Shown: positions 15,334 through 23,131 of the stretch, piece by piece | Layout of the letters: each line of letters begins with the position of its first letter | Position numbering within the stretch: the stretch's first letter is position 1 | Assembly: GCF_001043895.1 (NCBI RefSeq) | Contig: NZ_JTHF01000116.1 | Location: forward strand, 1 to 41,932 | DNA from: Methylobacterium indicum | Lineage (GTDB): Bacteria; Pseudomonadota; Alphaproteobacteria; Rhizobiales; Beijerinckiaceae | Direction: 5' to 3' | DNA length: 41,932 nt | Made by a program: the position numbers and the translations under genes | Notes under the pieces: model-generated | What the model saw: the letters and a program-made list of their open reading frames with translations, nothing else | The model's database searches: none | Told to the model about the DNA's origin: nothing

Positions 15334-15424
15334 AGGCCTATTTCGCTGCACGGACGTGTGCCGTCCACCAAGGGGCGCCTCAAAGCCACTTGATTTTTTT
15401 GCCAAGTCGTGCTTTGAAGAAAAA
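15334..15424. promoter_or_regulatory. divergent operator/promoter region between repressor and Cro-like gene
   Basis: Two inverted repeats occupy this gap: GGACG/CGTCC around TGTGC, and a larger dyad with arms AAAGC..ACTTG (15382-15392) and CAAGT..GCTTT (15403-15415). A TTGATT hexamer (15390-15395) inside the larger dyad could be part of the rightward promoter. Divergent gene starts flank the region, as in lambdoid switches. Confidence 0.6.
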
Positions 15425-15673
15425 ATGACGCCTTCCGAAGCTCTCAGCTCAGCCTGTGCCGCCCTTGGAAGCCGCAGCGCGTTGGCACGCGCCATCGGCA
15501 TCAAACCGCCGGCAGTTGACCAGTGGGTCGCCAAGGGGCGGTGCCCGGTCGATCGCGTCTTGCAGGTGGAGGGCCTCACCGGCGTCTCCCGCTACGATCT
15601 CCGGCCCGACATCTACGGGCCGGCCCCCTCGCTTGATCGGCATCCCAGTGCCGTATCGCAGGCCGGAGCCTGA
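15425..15673 (+). CDS. YdaS/Cro-like HTH repressor
   Basis: An 82-aa protein, MTPSEALSSACAALGSRSAL. It has the YdaS-type pattern: ALARAIGIKPPAVDQWVAKG as helix-turn-helix, then RVLQVEGLTGVSRYDLRPDIYG. Such proteins are the Cro counterparts of phage CI-type repressors and act at the shared operators. It is divergent from the repressor. The tail after residue 68 is probably unstructured. Confidence 0.82.
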   Translation: MTPSEALSSACAALGSRSALARAIGIKPPAVDQWVAKGRCPVDRVLQVEGLTGVSRYDLRPDIYGPAPSLDRHPSAVSQAGA

Positions 15674-15880
15674 ATTCCGTGGCCCTTGCTCTTTCTTCGA
15701 TTTCCCAGGTTCCAGCCGAGGCGCCATTCCCAGTGACGCCCCGGCCGGATGCTCAGAAGCCGTCCCGCAATTCCCAGTCACGGTCGTCTTCTGAGCGGTC
15801 TCGTTCTACCACACGCCGCTCGCCCTCGTCCCTCTCCTCTGCTTCGGTGGAGGCTCCGGCCCGGTCCCAGCGGCCCGTTG

Positions 15881-15903
15881 CTCCGATGTCCCAAACATCG
15901 GAG
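15881..15903. promoter_or_regulatory. 9-bp perfect inverted repeat across a start codon
   Basis: CTCCGATGT (15881-15889) and ACATCGGAG (15895-15903) are perfect inverted arms around CCCAA. ATG 15886 of the next gene lies inside the left arm, so this may be an operator or an RNA hairpin hiding the start. A second perfect palindrome, CGGACAGCTGTCCG, lies at 15933-15946. Confidence 0.55.
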
Positions 15904-16263
15904 ATTACGTTGCGACAGTCATCCCAGAAATACGGACAGCTGTCCGAAATCGATCGGACAACGCTCGCCGAGCGGGTCGGTCGCTTCTTCCGGGCCATGT
16001 ACCCGTCGCGGACGGCGGACTGCGTTGCCGCCGACACGAGCCTCAAGGCCGAGACCATCCAGAAGATCATCGATCGCGCCTCGGTGCCGAATGGGCTGAC
16101 GATGATCGTCCTCGCCGCCGCCTACGGCCCTGAATTCCTGGTCGCCTGCATGGGCGACAAGGTGCCGGCGTGGCTCTCGACAGCCCACCGTGAGGCCGAG
16201 GCCGCCCGCATCGACCGCGAGATCGAAGATCTCAAGGCCCGCCGCGCCTCGCTGCGAGCCTGA
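15886..16263 (+). CDS. hypothetical phage regulator-position protein (125 aa)
   Basis: Starts at ATG 15886 (MSQTSEITLRQSSQKYG). The frame is open upstream to GTG 15679, but that extension is Ser/Arg/Pro low-complexity and looks untranslated. Residues 40-100 are helical (VGRFFRAMYPSRTADCVAAD, TIQKIIDRASVPNGLTMIV), and the C-terminus is a charged helix. Its position just after cro would suit a CII-like or replication regulator. The sequence alone does not show that. Confidence 0.6.
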   Translation: MSQTSEITLRQSSQKYGQLSEIDRTTLAERVGRFFRAMYPSRTADCVAADTSLKAETIQKIIDRASVPNGLTMIVLAAAYGPEFLVACMGDKVPAWLSTAHREAEAARIDREIEDLKARRASLRA

Positions 16264-16306
16264 TCGTCCGCGGCCCCCGCCGCACCCTCACCCCACGAGG
16301 ACCACC

Positions 16307-16435
16307 ATGTCGCGTACCGCCGGCATTCGTCAGCTCATCGCCGCCGCCCTGATCGCCTTCTCGCTCCACCGCGCCGACGTGTGGCGCGACCGGGCCGACC
16401 GCCTCGATCGCTGGAGCAAGGGCGAGGGCAAGTAA
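16307..16435 (+). CDS. small basic amphipathic protein (42 aa)
   Basis: ATG 16307 with GAGGACC upstream, ending one base before the methyltransferase start. The sequence MSRTAGIRQLIAAALIAFSL has a short hydrophobic helix, then HRADVWRDRADRLDRWSKG. Function unknown; it may be a small membrane-associated peptide. Confidence 0.5.
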   Translation: MSRTAGIRQLIAAALIAFSLHRADVWRDRADRLDRWSKGEGK

Positions 16436-16436
16436 C

Positions 16437-17510
16437 ATGAGCAGCCGCGGGCGAGCCTATTACAATGAAAACGATGCGTTCGCGGCGCAGTGGATCCGCA
16501 ACCTCATCTCAGCTGGACTTGTTTCAGCCGGAGACGTGGATGAGCGTGACATCCGCGATGTCCATGCCGCCGACCTCGACGGCTACAGTCGCTGTCATTT
16601 CTTTTCCGGCATCGCCGTGTGGGATCACGCCCTCGGGCTCGCCGGCTGGCCTGACGACGGACGCACCGTCTGGACCGGCTCGTGCCCCTGCCAGCCTTTC
16701 TCCGCCGCCGGACGCCGCCGCGGGGTCGACGACGAGCGCCACCTGTGGCCCGTCTGGTTCGACCTCATCCGCCAGTGCAAGCCTGCAATCGTCCTTGGAG
16801 AGCAGGTTGAGGCAGCGGTTCGGCTCGGCTGGCTCGACGCTGTTTTCTCAGACCTGGAAGGCGAAGGCTACGCCTGCGGGGCGGTCGTACTCGGCGCACA
16901 CAGCGTCGGCGCACCGCACATCCGGCAGCGGCTCTGGTTCGTGGCCGACGCCGCAGGCGAACGATGGGACGGGAGCCAATTCGCCGGAGCGCCAGGAGCG
17001 GCGTCGGCGGGAGGCGCCGAAGCGGCAGAACGGTGGACCGCCCGGGTTCGCCAATCTCCGGGATGCGTCGCAACTCGCGAGCTGGGCGACACCAGCGAGC
17101 CGAGAGGCCGGTGGGACGCCGGAGCAGTTCCTTGCTCGCAAGGAACGAGCGCGGGCGAATGGGGCGGAACTCGGCATCAGCCTGACGAGCCTGTCTCTGC
17201 AAGTGCAATTGGCGTCGCCCAGGGCGACGCCATCAGCCCGCGATTGGAAGGGGGCGACGCACGAGCGCTGGGGGACAAACGCGCGTCCGCTCAACGAGCA
17301 GGTGCGATCAGTTCCTGGTCCGAGCTCGAATGGCTCCCCTGCCGAGACGGCAAAGCCCGGCCAACTCAACCCGGCCTTCAGCCGCTGGCTCATGGGGCTG
17401 CCTCCCGAGTGGGACGACTTCGCGCCTACGGAAACGCGATCGTCGCGCCGGTCGCCGCGGAATTCATCCGCGCCGTCCTCGACTGCCAACCCGAAAAACT
17501 GAACGCGTGA
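16437..17510 (+). CDS. C5-cytosine DNA methyltransferase
   Basis: A 357-aa enzyme. Visible motifs are the cofactor region [19 protein letters not shown], catalytic Cys motif [16 protein letters not shown], motif VI-like VLGEQV, motif [18 protein letters not shown], and terminal motif [20 protein letters not shown]. It transfers a methyl group from SAM to cytosine C5, probably masking phage DNA from host nucleases. The region between motif VIII and motif IX is low complexity and Gly/Ala-rich. The same DNA is open in the +1 frame (16465-17502) and encodes a second family-like protein (see findings). No restriction partner is seen. Confidence 0.88.
   Translation: MSSRGRAYYNENDAFAAQWIRNLISAGLVSAGDVDERDIRDVHAADLDGYSRCHFFSGIAVWDHALGLAGWPDDGRTVWTGSCPCQPFSAAGRRRGVDDERHLWPVWFDLIRQCKPAIVLGEQVEAAVRLGWLDAVFSDLEGEGYACGAVVLGAHSVGAPHIRQRLWFVADAAGERWDGSQFAGAPGAASAGGAEAAERWTARVRQSPGCVATRELGDTSEPRGRWDAGAVPCSQGTSAGEWGGTRHQPDEPVSASAIGVAQGDAISPRLEGGDARALGDKRASAQRAGAISSWSELEWLPCRDGKARPTQPGLQPLAHGAASRVGRLRAYGNAIVAPVAAEFIRAVLDCQPEKLNA
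16465..17502 (+). CDS. overprinted WPTP-repeat phage protein in +1 frame of the methyltransferase gene
   Basis: A 345-aa open frame, shifted +1 from the methyltransferase. Its sequence looks like a known phage hypothetical family rather than random shadow. Family marks are [70 protein letters not shown], repeats SWATPASRE and [10 protein letters not shown], and the tail [20 protein letters not shown]. No ribosome-binding site was identified for its own start, so production by frameshift or internal initiation is undecided. It may alternatively reflect a frame-shifted shadow that annotation pipelines have propagated. Confidence 0.5.
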   Translation: MKTMRSRRSGSATSSQLDLFQPETWMSVTSAMSMPPTSTATVAVISFPASPCGITPSGSPAGLTTDAPSGPARAPASLSPPPDAAAGSTTSATCGPSGSTSSASASLQSSLESRLRQRFGSAGSTLFSQTWKAKATPAGRSYSAHTASAHRTSGSGSGSWPTPQANDGTGANSPERQERRRREAPKRQNGGPPGFANLRDASQLASWATPASREAGGTPEQFLARKERARANGAELGISLTSLSLQVQLASPRATPSARDWKGATHERWGTNARPLNEQVRSVPGPSSNGSPAETAKPGQLNPAFSRWLMGLPPEWDDFAPTETRSSRRSPRNSSAPSSTANPKN

Positions 17511-17520
17511 GGAGTTGCGT

Positions 17521-18279
17521 ATGCCCACGAATTCGAACCCGGACGTGACCGAGCAGATCCGCCTTGGCGTGGCGAACAGCTGCCTGAAAATGCCCAAGGA
17601 CCCGGGCGAGCGCCGCGACCTGATCCAGGGCCTTTTCGAGAAGGCCGAGCGGGTCAAGGAGAGCGTCGCCGAGGTCAAGGAGGAGATCGGGGTCGCCGGC
17701 CACGAGAAGCGGCTGCATGCCGTGTACGGGGTCGCCAAGGCCACCCAGCGCGCCCTCAAGATCCTGCACCCGATGAAGCCCGGCGACCGGGCCGTGGTGC
17801 TGACGCAGATCGGCATCCTCGCGAAGGATCTGGGCTGGGCCGACAAGGACCTCGTGACCCTCGCCGAGGAGGCGGAGGCGACCGCCGGCCAGGCGCAGGA
17901 CGACCAGGGATCGATTTTCGACAAGACCTCGACCGGCAAGGCCATGGGCGGCGAGCCGCACCACATGGAGCCGGCGGTCACGGCGCCCGAGCCCGCCCCG
18001 ACGCCCGGCATTGATCTCGCCGAGGCGCAGCGGATCTACGAGGAGAACCTCGCCGCCTACAAGGCGAAGGGGGGCAAGGGCCGGAAGCCGAAGGCGCTGG
18101 TCGAGGCGGAGGCCGCTGTCACCGCGGCCGCGCAGCGCGAGGCGCAGCAGCACCACGACGCGCAGCACGATGATGCCGCCCACGACGACCCCGACGATTT
18201 CGAGGACGACATCCCCGAGCCCACCTCCCGCAGCCCGCTCGCCGGCGCGACCGGCCAGGGCTCCTACACGATCGGGTGA
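17521..18279 (+). CDS. hypothetical phage protein with acidic C-terminus
   Basis: A 252-aa protein from ATG 17521, with GAGGAG 7 bases upstream. The N-terminal 120 residues are helical (ERRDLIQGLFEKAERVKESV, GVAKATQRALKILHPM), followed by a Pro/Glu linker and a His/Asp-rich tail (HHDAQHDDAAHDDPDD). No family is recognised. It lies between the methyltransferase and the antirepressor fusion. Confidence 0.6.
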   Translation: MPTNSNPDVTEQIRLGVANSCLKMPKDPGERRDLIQGLFEKAERVKESVAEVKEEIGVAGHEKRLHAVYGVAKATQRALKILHPMKPGDRAVVLTQIGILAKDLGWADKDLVTLAEEAEATAGQAQDDQGSIFDKTSTGKAMGGEPHHMEPAVTAPEPAPTPGIDLAEAQRIYEENLAAYKAKGGKGRKPKALVEAEAAVTAAAQREAQQHHDAQHDDAAHDDPDDFEDDIPEPTSRSPLAGATGQGSYTIG

Positions 18280-18285
18280 CGCGCC

Positions 18286-19530
18286 ATGACCTCCGCCTCT
18301 GTCGCCAACTTCGTCCGCCGGAATCCCTCTGCCCGCGCAGCGACGGAGCTGCTCGACGAGGCGGGCGTCCCCTGGACCCTCGCGTTCGGTGGCAAGCACC
18401 CGAAGCTGCACTTCACCTTCGGCGGTCGAAATCACGTCCACCCGGTCGCCTTCTCCCCGAGCGACCCTTCCGCCTTCAAGGCCGCGGCCCGCGATGTCCG
18501 CCGCGTCCTCGCCAGCCAGCCCGAAGCCGCCGAGCCGCCGCAGGAGCCCGCCATGGCCGACACCCGCCAGCCCGTCACCGTCCAGGAGATCGACTTCCAC
18601 GGCAGCAAGCTCGGCACCTTTGAGGCCGACGACCAGAAGTGGGTCGTGATGCGCCCGGTGGTCGAGGCCATGGGCATCGCCTGGACGGGGCAGCACGCGA
18701 AGCTCACCGCCGAGGCCGACTGGTGGGGGGTGTCCGGCTTTCTTCACACCACGAACGGCGGTCTGCAGGAGATGACCTGCATTCCGCTCCGCTCCTATCC
18801 GATGTGGTTGGCATCGATCAGCCCGCGGAAGATCAAGAAGCCGGACGTCCGCGCGAAGGTCGAGCTCTACCAGGGCGCCTCGGTCGAGGCCCTCTATCAG
18901 TTCTGGACCCGCGGCGAGGCCACGATCGAGAGCGTCGCCGAGGCGCTCGGTGACCAGCAGCAGGAGCGTCAGCACGCCCCGGGCGACGACGACCTCTCCG
19001 CCATGCTCGGCCTGATGCAGGAGCAGTTCGACCGCCTGGCCGCCGCGGTGGCGGAGCGGCAGTTTCTCACCGAGGAGGACATGCGCCGCCTCCTCCGCCA
19101 GCACTGCGAATGGGAGCAGCGCCAGCACGGGCGGCTCCGTGACGAGGTTCACGCCGGTGCCGGCCGGGTGATCAAGACCCTGCGCAACGAGCCGACCTCG
19201 GCCAGCCTGGGCGACGACGTGGACCTCGACGCCGGCTATCGCGCCTGCGGGATCGAAGGGCCCATCCCGGCCCGCCGCAAGCTCTCCGCCCGCGTCACCA
19301 ACATGGTCGACGCCTACTGCCGCAAGCACCGCATCCCGGTCGGCCAGATCGTCGTCCGCGGCGTCGAAGTGAAGGTGTGGCCGCGCGAATCCTTCGTGAA
19401 GTGGTTCGTCGCGGAGGGCAGCGCCTTCATCGCCGAGCACATCCGGCGCGCCACGGCCGGCGGCCACCAGGCGCGCCCGGGAGAACCGAACGTCGTCGAC
19501 CTGTTCAGCCCCCAACCCGGCGCCCGGTGA
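18286..19530 (+). CDS. P22-type antirepressor N-domain protein with extra N-terminal domain
   Basis: A 414-aa protein. Residues 95-200 match the P22_AR_N domain: VTVQEIDFHGSKLGTFEADD, WVVMRPVVEAMGIAWTGQHA, MTCIPLRSYPMWLASISPRK, YQGASVEALYQFWTRG. Phage proteins with this domain counter repressors. Residues 1-75 (ELLDEAGVPWTLAFGGKHPK, LHFTFGG) form a small alpha/beta module resembling HicA-like folds (low confidence). The C-terminal half is helical and ends in a DNA-binding-like segment (RKLSARVTNMVDAYCRKHR). Internal ATG 18553 has its own CAGGAG, so a shorter product is possible. Confidence 0.78.
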   Translation: MTSASVANFVRRNPSARAATELLDEAGVPWTLAFGGKHPKLHFTFGGRNHVHPVAFSPSDPSAFKAAARDVRRVLASQPEAAEPPQEPAMADTRQPVTVQEIDFHGSKLGTFEADDQKWVVMRPVVEAMGIAWTGQHAKLTAEADWWGVSGFLHTTNGGLQEMTCIPLRSYPMWLASISPRKIKKPDVRAKVELYQGASVEALYQFWTRGEATIESVAEALGDQQQERQHAPGDDDLSAMLGLMQEQFDRLAAAVAERQFLTEEDMRRLLRQHCEWEQRQHGRLRDEVHAGAGRVIKTLRNEPTSASLGDDVDLDAGYRACGIEGPIPARRKLSARVTNMVDAYCRKHRIPVGQIVVRGVEVKVWPRESFVKWFVAEGSAFIAEHIRRATAGGHQARPGEPNVVDLFSPQPGAR

Positions 19531-19534
19531 CGCC

Positions 19535-20068
19535 ATGCTGATCCTCGCCTTAGACGCCGCGACCCGAACGGGGTTCTGCTGCGGTCGCGCCGGCGAGAAG
19601 CCCCGGGCGAGCTTCGTCCGTCTCCGCCGGCCGGGCGAGGACATCGAGGCCGCCTACAAGAACACCTGCTGCTTCCTCCGCGACCTGTTCGTGGTGGAGC
19701 GGCCCGACCTGATCATCATCGAGGCGCCCCTCGCCCCGGTGGCACAGCGGTCCCACGAGGCCGCGATCCTGGGTCTCAGCGTCTACGCCTGCGTGGTGGG
19801 GATGGCTGGGGTCTACGGCATCCGGGTCGAGAAAGCGCACGCACAGACCGTCTCTAAGTTTTTCACCGGAAAGGCCCGGTGGGGAAAAGATGAAGGCGGT
19901 CGTGACGCCAAGAAGAAGGCAACCATCGAGCGCGCCCAGGCGCTCGGTCTACTGCCCCCGCACAGCACCGACGCCGACATGGCGGACGCTATCGCCCTCT
20001 GGTGCTTCGCCAGTGAGTGCTACGCCCGCAAGGCGGTCGGCAACTTCAACCTGTTTCAGGCCGCCTAA
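19535..20068 (+). CDS. RuvC-like Holliday-junction resolvase
   Basis: A 177-aa protein in the RuvC/RNase-H fold order: acidic D7 in LILALDAATRTGF, E63 in LIIIEAPLAP, and a C-terminal pair D148/D151 in STDADMADAIALW. Phages use such enzymes to resolve branched DNA before packaging. It stands between the antirepressor fusion and the MucR-like gene. The motif set is complete, so the assignment is fairly firm. Confidence 0.82.
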   Translation: MLILALDAATRTGFCCGRAGEKPRASFVRLRRPGEDIEAAYKNTCCFLRDLFVVERPDLIIIEAPLAPVAQRSHEAAILGLSVYACVVGMAGVYGIRVEKAHAQTVSKFFTGKARWGKDEGGRDAKKKATIERAQALGLLPPHSTDADMADAIALWCFASECYARKAVGNFNLFQAA

Positions 20069-20099
20069 GGCCGCAACCGCTCTATCCCAGGAGAGCACC

Positions 20100-20570
20100 A
20101 TGACGAACGACAAGATCAACGACGATCTGCCGAGCATCACCGGCATCGGCCGCAGCGACTTCATCGCCCACCACATCTCATCCCTCGCCCGGGCCTACAT
20201 CTGGCAGCAAGGCATGGCGATCTCCGACATCCCGGATCTGTTCGCGACGCTCAAGACCGAGATCGAGAAGCTCTTCGCCCCGGCCGCCACCGAGCCCGAG
20301 AAGCTGACCCCGCCCGTCCCGATCAAGAAGACGATCACCCCGGACCACATCATCAGCCTCGAGGACGGCAAGCCCTACAAGTCCCTCAAGCGCCACCTCT
20401 CCACCCGCGGCCTCACCCCCGAGGACTACCGCCGCAAGTGGGGCCTGCCGCACGACTACCCGATGGTCGCGGCCAACTACGCCGCGCAGCGGAGCGAGCT
20501 CGCGAAGTCGATCGGCCTCGGCCAGATTCGCCGCCAGCAGACCGCCGCGCGCAAGGCACAGGTCGCGTGA
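20100..20570 (+). CDS. MucR/Ros-family transcriptional regulator lacking the zinc Cys
   Basis: A 156-aa protein from ATG 20100, preceded by CAGGAG. The MucR core is clear: VPIKKTITPDHIISLEDGKP, YKSLKRHLSTRGLTPEDYRR, KWGLPHDYPMVAANYAAQ and SELAKSIGLGQ. In Ros/MucR finger proteins a Cys precedes LEDG; here it is Ser, and a later His position is Arg, so zinc binding by the classical set is doubtful. Such proteins are DNA-binding regulators of alphaproteobacteria. A phage copy could silence or retune host genes. Confidence 0.85.
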   Translation: MTNDKINDDLPSITGIGRSDFIAHHISSLARAYIWQQGMAISDIPDLFATLKTEIEKLFAPAATEPEKLTPPVPIKKTITPDHIISLEDGKPYKSLKRHLSTRGLTPEDYRRKWGLPHDYPMVAANYAAQRSELAKSIGLGQIRRQQTAARKAQVA

Positions 20571-21004
20571 TGGGCGCTCTCCTCGACCACGCCCGGACTG
20601 AACTCGCTCGTCTTCGTACGAAGGGCGACGAGCCTGACACGATGCAAGATGCCATCGACGCATGCGTCATCGGCATCGTCGAAACCTTTGCCGAGCAGGG
20701 GCACAGCGGCAGTAGCGCCGCTTACGTCATCGGCATTCTCGACAAGGTTCTGCGCTTCGAGCCGGTGACACCTCTGACCGGCGAGGATGATGAGTGGGTC
20801 GTTCACGCCTACGACGACGAATGCTACGCGCAGAACAAGCGCTGCGGCCGCGTCTTCAAGCGGCGGAACGGACAGGCCTACGACATCGAGGCGGTGGTCT
20901 TCCGCGACCCTGACGGCTTTTGCTGGACTGGAGCGGACAGCCGGCGGGACGTGACGTTCCCGTACACGCCAGCCACCGAGATCGTCGATCGGCCGGCCTC
21001 CTGA
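20570..21004 (+). CDS. conserved phage protein (144 aa)
   Basis: Starts TGATG-coupled to the MucR-like gene. The pattern is a family I recognise from many phages: a helical N-terminus (ETFAEQGHSGSSAAYVIGIL) followed by LRFEPVTPLTGEDDEWV, then YAQNKRCGRVFKRRNGQAYD. No function is established. It is probably an early accessory protein. Confidence 0.72.
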   Translation: MGALLDHARTELARLRTKGDEPDTMQDAIDACVIGIVETFAEQGHSGSSAAYVIGILDKVLRFEPVTPLTGEDDEWVVHAYDDECYAQNKRCGRVFKRRNGQAYDIEAVVFRDPDGFCWTGADSRRDVTFPYTPATEIVDRPAS

Positions 21005-21011
21005 CATCGCC

Positions 21012-21064
21012 CCGCCTGTCCCAGCAGGCGGTACCACCCGCGCCCGGCCGGGACCAAGCCGGGC
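21012..21064 (+). other. two tandem GC-rich hairpins in the gap after 21004
   Basis: CCGCCTG/CAGGCGG (21012-21031) and GCCCGGC/GCCGGGC (21042-21064) are perfect 7-bp stems. A C-run rather than a T-run follows, so they are not typical terminators. They may be RNA-processing or attenuation structures before the GTG-started gene at 21096. Confidence 0.4.
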
Positions 21065-21095
21065 ACCCCCCCCCTCCCACAGAACGAGGCCAGCG

Positions 21096-22214
21096 GTGTC
21101 CCAGCACCCGAACGCTTCCCCGTCCCCGCTCGCGGGCGAGATCGCAGCCGTGATCGGCGAGTTCGTCACCGCGCAGGCGAACGCCATGCACGCCGTCGCC
21201 CGCCTGGCGATGCTGACCCGCGATCTCGTCGAGGGCACCGCGCCCCAGACGAGCGCGCCGGAAGTCCGCCAGGAGATCGCCGACCTCGCCCAGCGTCTGT
21301 CGCCGGTGGTCGCCGCCGAGCCGCGCACCAACCGCACCGGGCTCCGGGAGATCATCCTCGACCTCTACGCGACCACGAACTTGACCGGGTATGCCATCGC
21401 ACGCCGGGTCGGCGTTGCCCTGGACACGCCCAGCAAGCTCGTTCGCAAGGCCCGCGCCGCCGGCGACCGCCGCGCCGCGCAGGGCGACCTTCTCCGCCGC
21501 GACCAACCGGCGGACCAAGCTGCCCCCCTCCATGCGACCCCCAGCACCCCACACGACGGGCTGCCCGAGAATGGCGGGAACGCCTCACCTGCACGGCCGG
21601 AGGAGACGGGGGCATTGGGCAAAGCCCCGGCCCAAGGTGAGGAAGTCGTGCCGACGTCGAGGGCGGGGGAGGAGTTAACGACTTCCGACGATCCCGCCCC
21701 GGCGCCGGAGCCCAACATCGTCGCCGTCGACCTTGGCAAGGTCATGGGCGTCGTGAGCGACGTTTCCGGCCTCACGGCGATGTTGAAGCCGACCGAGGCC
21801 GGCCACAGCGTGATCGACGCGCTCCGCTCCGCCAACGAGCGCATCCTCCGCCCGGCCTCCGAGATGGAGCTCGCTGACGAACTCGAGGACGAGCCCGCGC
21901 CGCGGCGCGCCGTGCCCCAGGAGCCCGTCACGGAGGTCGGCTTGCCGATCCTCCACATCGACACGAAGGGCCAGAAGGTCATCGGCCCCCTCGGCACCTG
22001 GGGCGGGTGCTCGCCGATCGTCCTCACGGTCATGGCGCGCCTCGCCGACGGCAACCTCTACGGCCAGCCCGTCCTGCAGAAGCTCGCCGGTTTCGCCCGG
22101 CCCGAGACCTTCGACACGGTGCTGAAGCGCTGGCGCGACGAGCTCCGCGAGATCGGCGTCGAGATGTTCGTCGGCCCGGCCGGCATCCGCCTGCAGCGGC
22201 AGGAGATCGTCTGA
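21096..22214 (+). CDS. large hypothetical protein with HTH-like segment (372 aa)
   Basis: GTG 21096 with GAGG upstream. Residues 80-115 (GLREIILDLYATTNLTGYAI, ARRVGVALDTPSKLVRKAR) resemble a helix-turn-helix. The middle (125-215) is Pro/Glu-rich linker. The last 85 residues (GPLGTWGGCSPIVLTVMARL, LYGQPVLQKLAGFARP, TVLKRWRDELREIG) form a second small domain. The layout recalls replication or regulatory proteins, but I cannot name the family. It is followed directly by a second DNA-binding-type gene. Confidence 0.6.
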   Translation: MSQHPNASPSPLAGEIAAVIGEFVTAQANAMHAVARLAMLTRDLVEGTAPQTSAPEVRQEIADLAQRLSPVVAAEPRTNRTGLREIILDLYATTNLTGYAIARRVGVALDTPSKLVRKARAAGDRRAAQGDLLRRDQPADQAAPLHATPSTPHDGLPENGGNASPARPEETGALGKAPAQGEEVVPTSRAGEELTTSDDPAPAPEPNIVAVDLGKVMGVVSDVSGLTAMLKPTEAGHSVIDALRSANERILRPASEMELADELEDEPAPRRAVPQEPVTEVGLPILHIDTKGQKVIGPLGTWGGCSPIVLTVMARLADGNLYGQPVLQKLAGFARPETFDTVLKRWRDELREIGVEMFVGPAGIRLQRQEIV

Positions 22215-23131
22215 TGGCCCGCCGCGAGTGGAAAGGGAACGAGGAAGCCTTCCTGAAGGCGCACTATGCCGAGCACGGCATGCGCTACTGCGCGCAGCAC
22301 CTGGGCCGGTCGATGAACTCGGTGGCCTGCCGCGCCCTGCAGCTTGGCCTCAAGCGGCCGGGTCGGAGCGCCCAGGACCCCTACACCTCCACCCCGGCGA
22401 TCGATGACGCGATCCGTCGCGCGTATCAGAACCCGGTCCGTGGCTCAGTGCAGCGGCTCGCCGACATGATCGGGCGACCGAGGAAGTGGGTTGCTGAGCG
22501 GGCGGCGGCCATCGGCGCCCGCCCGCCCGGACGGTTGGCGCGCAAGTGGAGCGACGCGGAGCTCGCCATCCTGCAGGAGCAGGCGGGCCGCTCGATCAGC
22601 CATGTCAGGCTCACGCTGCGCAAGGCTGGCTTCCACCGGACAGCCTCGTCCATCATCCACATGCGCAACGCCCGGCGGCTGGACCGGACCGATTCGCCGT
22701 ACCTGCGGGTCTCCGACATCGCCGAGCTTTTCGGTGTCAGCTACTCGGCCGCTCAGTCCTGGGTCGAGAAGGGTTGGCTGCACGCCGAGCAGGAGGAAGT
22801 CAGCGACCGCACGACCCGCTGGGTCGTCCACGAGGACGCGGTTGTGCGCTTCGTCGGCGAGCACACGGCGGCTGTCAGCCTGCCCCGGCTCGAGCCGAAC
22901 AAGGCCTGGTTCATCGACCTGCTGCTGCGCCGGGGCGCCATCGCCTACGCCGCGGCGGAGAACGAGACGCTGACCCAGAAGGTCGCCGCCCTCGCCAAGA
23001 GGGGCGATCTTGGGCGCATCCAGATCGCCGGCATGCTCGACATCGACGCCCAGCGCGTCAGCGTCGAGATCTGGCGCGCCCGGAAGGCCGGCCTGCTCCC
23101 CGCCAAGAGCGAGCAGGGAGCGGCCGCATGA
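22214..23131 (+). CDS. multi-HTH DNA-binding protein
   Basis: A 305-aa protein overlapping the previous stop by one base. Residues 1-45 (WKGNEEAFLKAHYAEHGMRY, AQHLGRSMNSVACRALQ) are a SANT/GcrA-like helix-turn-helix. Residues 110-150 (WSDAELAILQEQAGRSISHV) repeat that type, and residues 160-185 (LRVSDIAELFGVSYSAAQSW) are MerR/excisionase-like. At least three helix-turn-helix units in one protein suggest binding to an extended or repeated DNA site. Function unknown. Confidence 0.65.
   Translation: MARREWKGNEEAFLKAHYAEHGMRYCAQHLGRSMNSVACRALQLGLKRPGRSAQDPYTSTPAIDDAIRRAYQNPVRGSVQRLADMIGRPRKWVAERAAAIGARPPGRLARKWSDAELAILQEQAGRSISHVRLTLRKAGFHRTASSIIHMRNARRLDRTDSPYLRVSDIAELFGVSYSAAQSWVEKGWLHAEQEEVSDRTTRWVVHEDAVVRFVGEHTAAVSLPRLEPNKAWFIDLLLRRGAIAYAAAENETLTQKVAALAKRGDLGRIQIAGMLDIDAQRVSVEIWRARKAGLLPAKSEQGAAA

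Noticed and set aside
15679..15885. N-terminal extension (69 codons) of the gene after cro
   Set aside because: Ser/Arg/Pro low complexity; more likely an untranslated leader, with ATG 15886 as the start.
17464..19644. Minus-strand open frame of 726 codons opposite the antirepressor fusion
   Set aside because: Antisense shadow caused by high GC at third positions; no ribosome-binding site and no protein-like motifs.
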